Below, piece after piece: positions 1 through 5,584 of a DNA stretch of 5,584 nucleotides (position 1 is its first letter; the number at the start of each line of letters is the position of its first letter). The position numbers were made by a program, and so were the translations under genes. The stretch spans positions 1-5,584 of the forward strand of contig RFIY01000051.1 of assembly GCA_003695505.1 (NCBI GenBank). Reading direction: 5' to 3'. Source of the stretch: J088 sp003695505 [NCBI: Candidatus Dadabacteria bacterium]. GTDB lineage: Bacteria; J088. The notes beneath the pieces were generated by a model, which saw only the letters and a list, made by a program, of their open reading frames with translations, was not told the DNA's origin and searched no databases.

Positions 1-506
1 AGCACAACCAGATAGCCATATTCGTCCGCGTGCCATCCTGCGAACAGATGCTCAAGCGTCAAGTCGATGTCCGCATATGCGCCGAGAATCCAGAGCGCCC
101 TCACGTGGGAACGTAGTTCGCGCTGCTGTAACGCCGACACAACCAACGTTCCGGCGAACGATGGTGCAAACACCATGAAGGGAGCGCCATGGCGCAGCGA
201 CACCCGATGAAGTGAAGCGCCGACGTCCTCAACGCAACGCGTCGATAACTCGAGGCGCTCCAGCGAAAGGATCCTCGGCAACCAGGCCTCAAATCCGGCT
301 GCGGCCCAGGCATCGGCCAGCGCCAGCAGCCGCGGATCGCGGTTGCCATATGGACTCAGACCGTGCAGCAAGACGATCGCGCCACGACTTGACCGCCGTG
401 GTGTGACGCGCAAATCGCCATCGCCGATCTGGTTTACAGGATGGGCGGCGCCCCCGGACCCAATGAGGCGTCGCAACAGTCGGGCGCAGATCAGCAGTGT
501 CCGCAT
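1..506 (-). CDS. Alpha/beta-hydrolase-like protein, 3' end outside the window
   Basis: Reading the minus strand from an ATG at 506 gives 168 residues with no stop before the window edge, so the C-terminus is missing. After a basic N-terminal stretch, residues 42-49 read GAIVLLHG, a typical first core strand and oxyanion-region turn of the alpha/beta-hydrolase fold. Residues 60-80 look like the following helix and strand. Residues 112-119 (VFAPSFAG) sit where the nucleophile elbow belongs, making Ser116 the candidate nucleophile, although the usual G-x-S-x-G is altered to A-P-S-F-A. The acid and histidine of the triad would lie beyond the window. The ATG lies inside the last codons of the phosphodiesterase gene (16-base overlap) with GGAAAA just upstream, so translation is probably coupled. 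An in-frame stop upstream limits other starts. Expected role: hydrolysis of an ester, thioester or amide; the substrate is unknown. The fold is fairly secure, activity is not. Confidence 0.72.
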   Translation of the reverse strand, partial: MRTLLICARLLRRLIGSGGAAHPVNQIGDGDLRVTPRRSSRGAIVLLHGLSPYGNRDPRLLALADAWAAAGFEAWLPRILSLERLELSTRCVEDVGASLHRVSLRHGAPFMVFAPSFAGTLVVSALQQRELRSHVRALWILGAYADIDLTLEHLFAGWHADEYGYLVV

Positions 507-1273
507 TGCAGTTTTCCGAGCGTTTGCCCCTCAAGAATCTGGCCGGGCACATTCGTAAAGACGAATTCGGCACCCCGTCTCAACTCGCGGTGGCAGACCC
601 CCCGATGGGTCACAAAACCAGTACCAACCCATTGTCCGGACCTGCGATGAGCATCGATCAGGTTCTGGCTACAAAACCACAGTGGGCCAGCGATCCCGGC
701 CAGACCAGCTCTCCGGGCCAGACGGCTGCGCGACGCCATGCCGGCCGTTCCGACCGCGACGACGGCAGGCCACAGACGAGCGGGAATTGCTTCGAGCTGT
801 GCCGGCTCGAGGATGAGAAGATGATAATCCCGCTTCGGTTCCAGACAACCAAGATGCTGCTGGACAATACGGACCATCCGGGCCAGTCGCCGGTGCGATT
901 TCAACTCGATCATCAGGTGCAGACGACCGCCCCACGCTGTAATTACCCGCGAAAACGACGCAAGTTGCGGAAAGATTCGGCGCGCTTCGAAGTACGTCAG
1001 GTCTTCAATCCTGGCCCGAGCGCCTGCCACGCGTCGAAGATCGGGATCATGCAGAATGACGGGCACTTCGTCTGCTGTCAGACGAACATCGAATTCGATG
1101 CCTTCGCAGCCCAATGCGGCAGCGCGCTCGAAGGCCGGCATCGTATTTTCGGTTATACCGTCCGCATCCCAGGCGCCGCGATGTGCAATCAGGCGCGGTC
1201 GTCCGCCGAGCTCGGCACCTCCCCACAAGAACTCTGCCAGACGATTTCCAGCCGGCTCCAGTAACGCCAACAC
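491..1273 (-). CDS. Glycerophosphodiester phosphodiesterase (GDPD family)
   Basis: A 260-residue protein of the GDPD TIM-barrel family, which hydrolyses glycerophosphodiesters (deacylated phospholipid head groups) to glycerol-3-phosphate and an alcohol using a divalent metal. The catalytic set is complete: LIAHRG at 28-33 (His31), ENT at 42-44, the metal-ligand motif EFD at 60-62, ILHDPD at 73-78 with the second catalytic His75, and IELK at 122-125 (Glu123). The C-terminal GAEFVFTNVP matches the last barrel strand of the family. No signal peptide or membrane segment is visible, so it should be cytoplasmic and act on soluble or imported substrate. The first codon is GTG at 1273, three bases after the upstream gene's stop, with GGAG at 1282-1285 and an 8-base spacer; a TTG one codon later is a weaker alternative. 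It sits mid-operon between the GNAT-like and hydrolase-like genes. Family assignment is firm; the exact diester is unknown. It resembles UgpQ/GlpQ-type enzymes only at family level, so no symbol is given. Confidence 0.94.
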   Translation of the reverse strand: MLALLEPAGNRLAEFLWGGAELGGRPRLIAHRGAWDADGITENTMPAFERAAALGCEGIEFDVRLTADEVPVILHDPDLRRVAGARARIEDLTYFEARRIFPQLASFSRVITAWGGRLHLMIELKSHRRLARMVRIVQQHLGCLEPKRDYHLLILEPAQLEAIPARLWPAVVAVGTAGMASRSRLARRAGLAGIAGPLWFCSQNLIDAHRRSGQWVGTGFVTHRGVCHRELRRGAEFVFTNVPGQILEGQTLGKLQCGHC

Positions 1274-1276
1274 CGA

Positions 1277-2074
1277 TCAGGCTCCGGCGAGCTGATAACG
1301 AGAGGACTCGGCGTTGGCCCGGCGGCGGCGCATCGCATGCTTGAACGCCGTCAGCAGGGTCACATAGCCAACCTGGAGGACTTCATCGCCCTGCTCCATC
1401 CGCATCAAGCCGTGATAGTAGCGATTCAGCCAGTCGTACCGGTGATGATAGCGCCTGTCCGTCGCTTCCTTTTCGAAGACGGTTCCAGCAACGCTACGTC
1501 GAAAGACAAAGCCTTCGGGATCGAACGTCGCGTGCTCATGAATATAGGCTGCTCGTCGATAATGCAAATCGATGGCCCGCGCGATTCGTCGGTGTGTGAT
1601 GCCCGGTCGCGCCGGACCGTTCGGCGACGGGTAGACATTTTCGAAATTCAATGCAACGTTGCCCAGACTTGAAAGGACGCAGGCCACGTTGGAAATCCAG
1701 GTGCGCCCGACCGGCCGATAGCGCAGAACATACTGCGTCAGCGCGTGCGCTGTGAGTTTGTGTGTCAGGCCAAGCCCTCGCGCCTGGGGCCCCACGCAGG
1801 TCAGGCCGAGGTGCAACACATCACCGACCCCACGCACCGGCAGAATCACGGATGAACAAAAGCCGATCGGCTCGCCATCGCGGTCGTACGCAATCGAAAT
1901 CACCTTGTCATTCAATGCGTTCGGATCGGTTGAAAGACACTGATATTCCGGCAGCGTCGGGAAGCACTGCTTCGCAACCCGCCGCGCGGCAGCGGTAATA
2001 TGTCCGCATTCCGCTTCGCTTTCCGTAAACCCGGGACGAAAATAGAATCGCAACTGGACGGAATTCTTTCCCAT
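1277..2074 (-). CDS. GNAT-fold acyltransferase-like protein, function unknown
   Basis: A 265-residue protein that I place tentatively in the GNAT acyltransferase superfamily. Residues 60-80 (SIAYDRDGEPIGFCSSVILP) resemble the paired central strands. Residues 87-107 carry the acyl-CoA-binding motif A: a beta-4-like LHLGLTCV, then Q-A-R-G-L-G at 97-102, fitting Q/R-x-x-G-x-G/A, followed by a helix. The second half (about 150-250) is not standard GNAT. It is rich in Arg, Tyr and His (RRYHHRYDWLNRYY near 207-220) and ends in an MEQGDEVLQVGYVTL segment and a basic tail. No signal peptide is seen. The open frame extends 20 codons further upstream to an ATG at 2134, but the ATG at 2074 is preceded by a near-perfect ribosome site and is preferred. 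It is the first gene of a tight minus-strand operon with the phosphodiesterase and hydrolase-like genes. Acyl donor and acceptor cannot be read from sequence; an N-acyl amino acid or acyl-lipid synthase is one guess. Confidence 0.75.
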   Translation of the reverse strand: MGKNSVQLRFYFRPGFTESEAECGHITAAARRVAKQCFPTLPEYQCLSTDPNALNDKVISIAYDRDGEPIGFCSSVILPVRGVGDVLHLGLTCVGPQARGLGLTHKLTAHALTQYVLRYRPVGRTWISNVACVLSSLGNVALNFENVYPSPNGPARPGITHRRIARAIDLHYRRAAYIHEHATFDPEGFVFRRSVAGTVFEKEATDRRYHHRYDWLNRYYHGLMRMEQGDEVLQVGYVTLLTAFKHAMRRRRANAESSRYQLAGA

Positions 2075-2191
2075 GTCTTGACCTCCTGGGAATATGTCAG
2101 GTTGACCGTCACCGACAGGATTCCGTAGCCTCATTTGAATTGCATAAGCATTTTGTCAGCGGCGCTAACATTTCCATGCGATGCTGCAAGC
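2075..2191. other. Divergent intergenic region (GNAT operon / M14 gene)
   Basis: About 117 bases separate the chosen starts of two divergent genes, so promoters for both should lie here. It is locally more AT-rich than its surroundings, especially 2131-2160. On the minus strand CTGACA (2153-2158) is followed 17 bases later by AAATGA, a poor sigma-70 match; on the plus strand CATAAG (2143-2148) is a weak -10 candidate with no clear -35. No convincing operator or terminator is visible. A small inverted repeat, ATGCT-GCA-AGCAT at 2181-2193, abuts the M14 start codon. Promoter positions are therefore not called; only the regulatory role of the region is inferred. Confidence 0.45.
2081..2087 (-). 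promoter_or_regulatory. Strong Shine-Dalgarno site setting the GNAT gene start
   Basis: The minus strand reads AGGAGGT, six bases before the ATG at 2074. This is close to a full anti-SD complement. The upstream in-frame ATG at 2134 has nothing comparable, and the 20 residues it would add (MRLRNPVGDG...) do not look like a domain or signal peptide. The site therefore decides the start and suggests the operon's first gene is well translated. Confidence 0.85.
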
Positions 2192-3178
2192 ATGCATCAG
2201 ACGACACGCCAACCTGCATCCCCCGTCCCGCAAGAATGGCGGCGGCTGCGGCAGATCATCAACGATTCGCGCCGGATCATCCGTGTACACTCGGCGGGAC
2301 CGATTGATTGCGGAGTCGAGGAATGTCCAATTTATGGTGTTGAGCTCGGCGCGGAGACTGATGTGCCGACGTTTGTGGTCGTCGCGGGCATCCACGGCCT
2401 TGAACGGGTCGGCATTCAGGTTGCATTGCACTTTCTCGAGGCCGTCCTCGCGAGATCGTCCTGGGATCCGTCGGCTCAGGCACTACTTGCCAGAAGCCGC
2501 CTCGTCGTATTGCCCATCGCCAACCCTGCCGGCCTTTTTCTGGGTCGCCGGGGAAACGGTGATGGCATCGATCTGATGCGATGCGCACCGGTGGATGCGC
2601 GTGATCGCCCACCGTTGCTGGCTGGTGGCCATCGACTTGGAAATGCGCTCCCCTGGTATCGCGGGAAACGCGACGCCCAGATGCCGGCCGAAGCACGGGC
2701 CGTCACGGCGATCTTCGACCACCTGGCGGCGCGCAGTACGTTTCTGATGTCGATCGACCTTCATTCAGGTTTCGGCAACCGGGACCGAATCTGGTACCCG
2801 TGGGCGCATCGACGCGATCCATTTCCCGATGCCCGCCACATGCCTTCGCTCTGCAACCTTCTCGACACATCGCTGCCACACCACGTCTACCGCATCGAAC
2901 CGCAGGGCGACAGCTACACCGCACACGGAGATCTGTGGGACTGGTTATGGTTGCATCTGCGAACCAGGCAGGGGTTTTCGGCCCCCTTTTTGCCGTTGAC
3001 GCTGGAAATGGGGTCCTGGATCTGGGTACGCAAGAACCCCCGCCAACTCCTGAGCAGATATGGTCTGTTCAATCCGGTCGTACCGCATCGACATGCGCGG
3101 GTCATGCGGCGGCATCTGCCGTTACTTGAATTTCTCTGGCGCGCCGCATCTGTGCCGGAACGTTGGCTCCGGCGCTGA
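2192..3178 (+). CDS. M14-family zinc carboxypeptidase-like protein
   Basis: A 328-residue protein of the M14 (carboxypeptidase A / deacylase) fold. Numbered from the ATG at 2192, the zinc ligands are seen as H-x-x-E in AGIHGLE (His68, Glu71) and the later histidine in SIDLHSGFG (His191). TLEMGSW supplies the catalytic glutamate (Glu272). Landmarks between them fit the fold: NPAG at 111-114, then GIDLMR at 125-130, where classical members have D-x-N-R with Asn before the substrate-binding Arg. The C-terminal part is Trp-rich and basic (GSWIWVRKNPRQLL). No signal peptide or transmembrane segment is apparent, which suggests cytoplasmic action. The open frame continues upstream only to TTG codons (2135, 2153), so the first ATG is preferred, though it lacks a clear ribosome site and the N-terminus is uncertain. 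Likely activity is release of a C-terminal residue or cleavage of an N-acyl amide; substrate unknown. It diverges from the GNAT operon and converges on bamA. Confidence 0.86.
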   Translation: MHQTTRQPASPVPQEWRRLRQIINDSRRIIRVHSAGPIDCGVEECPIYGVELGAETDVPTFVVVAGIHGLERVGIQVALHFLEAVLARSSWDPSAQALLARSRLVVLPIANPAGLFLGRRGNGDGIDLMRCAPVDARDRPPLLAGGHRLGNALPWYRGKRDAQMPAEARAVTAIFDHLAARSTFLMSIDLHSGFGNRDRIWYPWAHRRDPFPDARHMPSLCNLLDTSLPHHVYRIEPQGDSYTAHGDLWDWLWLHLRTRQGFSAPFLPLTLEMGSWIWVRKNPRQLLSRYGLFNPVVPHRHARVMRRHLPLLEFLWRAASVPERWLRR

Positions 3179-3185
3179 GCGAGCG

Positions 3186-5462
3186 TCAGAAGAACGTCCC
3201 GATATTGAACTCGAAGACCTGCTTGCGCTCGTCCGGTCGCCGATTGACCGGGAACCCCCATTCGAACCGGAGTGGCCCCATCGGACTGAACCAGCGGAAT
3301 CCGAAGCCGTATCCCATCCGCAACGCACTGCTGAGTAACCGATCCTCTTCGAGCCAGGTGTTCCCGGCATCGAAGAAGAGCAGGCCCTTGATCCCCGCCG
3401 GAGGGATCAACGGGAACAACAACTCCGAGTTGAAGAACAACTGCTTATTGCCGCCAACGAAAACACGTGTCACGCCAGCGTCGGGGTTTGACGGGTCGGT
3501 CGACACGAAGACAGACGGTCCAATACTGCGAAAGTCGTAGCCGCGCACGCTGAAAATACCGCCGACGAAATAGCGCTCGGCGAACGGGACCGCCTTGCCG
3601 GACGTCGTCGCCAGGCCGGCTTCGCCGCGCACCATCAGCGTCAGAAACTTGAAAAACGTGATGAACTGCTGCGAAACGAATCGGTACTTGGTAAAGTCGT
3701 GGTCTGCGCCGAGCCATCGCCCCGCCTGCTCGACGGATGCGAGCGTCAGGTTGCCACGCTGCGGATCGAACGGATGATTGCGCGTATCCCGCCGCACCGA
3801 CCAGGCCAGGCTTCGCGTCTCCCCGCCGGTAAAGAATCGCGAACTGCGAATCTGTACATCGGCGAAATCGATCTTCTCGTCCCGAAACGTCAGAAAGGCT
3901 CGCGTGTATGGCGCCAGCTTGTAACCGAGCGACAGGCTTCCACCCAGGTTGTTCTGCGTAAAGCTCTGGATGTCTCCCGTACCAACGAAAAACTGCTGAC
4001 GCGTGCGGAACGCATCCGCACTGAAGCTGATCTTGGTATCGAGAAAGTAGGGATCACTGTAACTGGCCGAGAAGGACTGCCGGTTACCGCCAAACTCGAC
4101 CTGCAGATCGAGCCGGACGCCATACCCCATCAGGTTGCCGAAATTGAGCCGCAAATTTCCGACCAGCTTGTCGACGCTGGAAAACCCGAGACCGGCGCTG
4201 GCGGTGCCGGTTGGCCGTTCGGCCACCTGGATCACGATGTCGATGAGGTCTTCCTCGACGGCCTGGGTCTCGAACGTCACGGACTCAAAAAAGCCCAGAG
4301 CATACACGCGCTCCCGACTCTTCCGCACGGCCACGCCACTGTACAGATCGCCCTCCTTGATCTCCAGTTCGCGGCGAATGACCTTGTCGCGCGTCTTGGT
4401 GTTGCCCTGAATACGGATCCGATGCACGAACACCATCGGCCCGCGGCTGATGCGGACATGCACATCGGCTGTCTTCGCATCCTCGTCAAACTCGAAATCG
4501 GGGACAACCCGGGCAAACGCAAAACCAAAGTCGCCGTAGGTATCCACGATCTGCTGGATACCGCGCTCGAGCTGCAACCGATCAACGGGTTCTCCCACAC
4601 GAAGTCCGACCAGGCGTTCAAGCGTGTCATTCGAAACAAACAGATCGCCGTCGAAATCGAGCCGTCCCAGCCGGTACTGTGCGCCTTCCCGAACGCTGTA
4701 TTCGACGATTACCTGTCGGCCATCAGGCAGAAAGGTCACGCGCGGCCCCTCGACCTGAACCTTCAGGAACCCCTGCTCAAGGTAGGCTGCCTCGATCCGA
4801 AACCGGTCGGCCTCAGCAGCCTTGCGGTCGAATTTACCCTGTCCGGACAGAACACCCAGCACCGATGGCGGCCGGCTCTGCAGGCGACCGACCAGTTCCG
4901 CGTCCGACAGCTTCACGTTGCCTTCGATACGGGTCTCGACGATGCGTATCTTCGCGACTTCAGTAACGTCGATCACGACGCGAACTTCACTGGGGCCGTC
5001 GGCCGGCTCGGTATGGACATCTACCGTCGTTTCCGCAAAACCTTCTTCTTCGTACTTCGCAAGCAGCCCCGAACGCACGCGCTGCAGGGCGGCGGGATCG
5101 AGAAACGCATTCGTCGGGATCTTGACGATCTTGTCCACATCCTCATCGGACAATTCCTCGATGCCGTGCCGTTCGACACCAACGACGAACGGACGCTCAC
5201 GCAGCTCAAAAACGAGTTGGTCGTCCCGGCGCACCGCGCGGATGTCCTGGAAATAGCCAAGTTGATACAGGCGTCTGATCGCGGACGCCACGTCACCGGG
5301 CGGACTGTCAACGGTCAGGGGCGCTACGATACCGCGAACCAGCTCCGGATCAACACGCACCAGCCCCTCAACCTCGGCAGCACCTGCACAGACCGGCAAC
5401 GCGATAACGCAGCCGGCAAACAGCGTCAGCAGCAACGCATGTATGCGCTCACGCACTGACAC
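3186..5462 (-). CDS. bamA: BamA, outer-membrane protein assembly factor
   Basis: A 758-residue, apparently complete BamA, the Omp85-family core of the BAM complex that folds and inserts beta-barrel proteins into the outer membrane. Residues 1-29 form a Sec signal peptide (basic start, hydrophobic 9-24, cleavage near the AGAA at 26-29). Five periplasmic POTRA domains follow, roughly 31-91, 92-168, 170-260, 261-341 and 342-417, with recurring GY/GF turns (for example LGYF at 68-71, QGF at 230-232 and LGFFESV at 389-395). From about 420 the chain is a 16-strand-type barrel with the family's VRGY at 639-642, the conserved loop-6 motif that packs inside the barrel. It ends in an aromatic beta-signal, VFEFNIGTFF, with terminal Phe. 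The start is GTG at 5462, with AAGGA at 5468-5472 five bases upstream; a GTG at 5456 is less well spaced. It overlaps the preceding lolD-like gene by 14 bases, pointing to one transcript and coupled translation. Assignment is very secure. Confidence 0.97.
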   Translation of the reverse strand: MSVRERIHALLLTLFAGCVIALPVCAGAAEVEGLVRVDPELVRGIVAPLTVDSPPGDVASAIRRLYQLGYFQDIRAVRRDDQLVFELRERPFVVGVERHGIEELSDEDVDKIVKIPTNAFLDPAALQRVRSGLLAKYEEEGFAETTVDVHTEPADGPSEVRVVIDVTEVAKIRIVETRIEGNVKLSDAELVGRLQSRPPSVLGVLSGQGKFDRKAAEADRFRIEAAYLEQGFLKVQVEGPRVTFLPDGRQVIVEYSVREGAQYRLGRLDFDGDLFVSNDTLERLVGLRVGEPVDRLQLERGIQQIVDTYGDFGFAFARVVPDFEFDEDAKTADVHVRISRGPMVFVHRIRIQGNTKTRDKVIRRELEIKEGDLYSGVAVRKSRERVYALGFFESVTFETQAVEEDLIDIVIQVAERPTGTASAGLGFSSVDKLVGNLRLNFGNLMGYGVRLDLQVEFGGNRQSFSASYSDPYFLDTKISFSADAFRTRQQFFVGTGDIQSFTQNNLGGSLSLGYKLAPYTRAFLTFRDEKIDFADVQIRSSRFFTGGETRSLAWSVRRDTRNHPFDPQRGNLTLASVEQAGRWLGADHDFTKYRFVSQQFITFFKFLTLMVRGEAGLATTSGKAVPFAERYFVGGIFSVRGYDFRSIGPSVFVSTDPSNPDAGVTRVFVGGNKQLFFNSELLFPLIPPAGIKGLLFFDAGNTWLEEDRLLSSALRMGYGFGFRWFSPMGPLRFEWGFPVNRRPDERKQVFEFNIGTFF

Positions 5463-5584
5463 GGCCGTCCTTGAGCACCAGGCGACGCGGCATCCGCTCG
5501 GCCAGCGCTTCGTTGTGGGTCACGACCACGACCGTCGCGCCAGATGCCTGCGCGACCTCATCGATCAGATCATGTACACCGGCG
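5449..5584 (-). CDS. lolD: ABC-transporter ATPase C-terminus, probably LolD; 5' end outside the window
   Basis: The last 44 codons of a minus-strand gene, ending in TGA at 5449-5451. The peptide contains VVVVTHNEALAERM, the strand plus H-loop histidine (His23 of the visible part) that senses the ATP gamma-phosphate in ABC ATPases. It is followed by the closing RLVLKDGRV strand typical of the MacB/LolD/FtsE branch. Walker A, Walker B and signature motifs would lie beyond the window. LolD powers extraction of lipoproteins from the inner membrane by LolCE, handing them to LolA. The LolD call rests on this short tail plus its place directly before bamA, an arrangement known from several diderm groups. 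The ABC-ATPase identity is solid, but another member of the branch remains possible. Its stop codon lies within the start of bamA. Confidence 0.75.
   Translation of the reverse strand, partial: AGVHDLIDEVAQASGATVVVVTHNEALAERMPRRLVLKDGRVSA

Noticed and set aside
497-1264. A 255-codon plus-strand open frame opposite the GDPD gene
   Set aside because: It shadows a gene with every GDPD catalytic motif intact, and its own product is low in recognisable structure and has no plausible start context.
2075-2134. N-terminal extension of the GNAT gene to the ATG at 2134
   Set aside because: The AGGAGGT six bases before the ATG at 2074 is a far better initiation signal, and the extra 20 residues look like translated leader.
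2135-2191. TTG-initiated extension of the M14 gene
   Set aside because: No ribosome site precedes TTG 2135 or TTG 2153, and the added residues lack the basic start of a signal peptide. It is kept as a minor possibility only.
3160-3200. Possible bidirectional terminator between the M14 gene and bamA
   Set aside because: Only very short CGCT/AGCG complementarity is present, with no stable stem or T-run on either strand.
5409-5423. Lipobox-like LFAGC (residues 14-18) in the BamA signal peptide
   Set aside because: The hydrophobic stretch continues past the Cys to a normal signal peptidase I site, Phe is a poor -3 residue, and BamA proteins are not lipoproteins.
3699-5459. A 586-codon plus-strand open frame lying opposite bamA
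   Set aside because: It is fully antisense to an unmistakable bamA. The translation shows no domain, signal or membrane pattern, and long antisense open frames are common opposite GC-rich genes with strong codon bias.

Overview
The window looks like ordinary chromosomal DNA from a GC-rich, Gram-negative (diderm) bacterium. The firmest evidence is a complete bamA, the outer-membrane beta-barrel assembly gene. It lies directly behind the 3' end of an ABC-transporter ATPase gene that looks like lolD, of the lipoprotein-release system. A lolD-bamA junction is common in Deltaproteobacteria and related diderm lineages, and the BamA protein has that general look, but the sequence alone does not fix the phylum.

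There are two gene blocks. On the right (3186-5584, minus strand) the lolD-like end and bamA overlap by 14 bases and form the tail of an envelope-biogenesis operon. On the left (1-2074, minus strand) three genes are packed together: a GNAT-fold acyltransferase-like protein, a glycerophosphodiester phosphodiesterase (GDPD) with an intact active site, and an alpha/beta-hydrolase-like protein that runs off the window. Their junctions are a 3-base gap and a 16-base overlap, so they are very likely one transcript with coupled translation. Between the blocks, on the plus strand (2192-3178), lies an M14-family zinc carboxypeptidase-like gene. It is divergent from the GNAT gene across about 117 bases and convergent with bamA, with only 7 bases between the stop codons.

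The left-hand enzymes (acyltransferase, phosphodiesterase, hydrolase, divergent amidase/peptidase) could act together in acyl-lipid or acyl-amide turnover. That is inference from neighbourhood and family only; no substrate is visible. I saw no RNA genes, CRISPR arrays, insertion sequences, phage genes or attachment sites. Coding is nearly continuous; the only sizeable non-coding stretch is the 117-base divergent region. Nothing here is clearly a new kind of system. The best candidate for follow-up is the GNAT/GDPD/hydrolase cassette with its divergent M14 enzyme.
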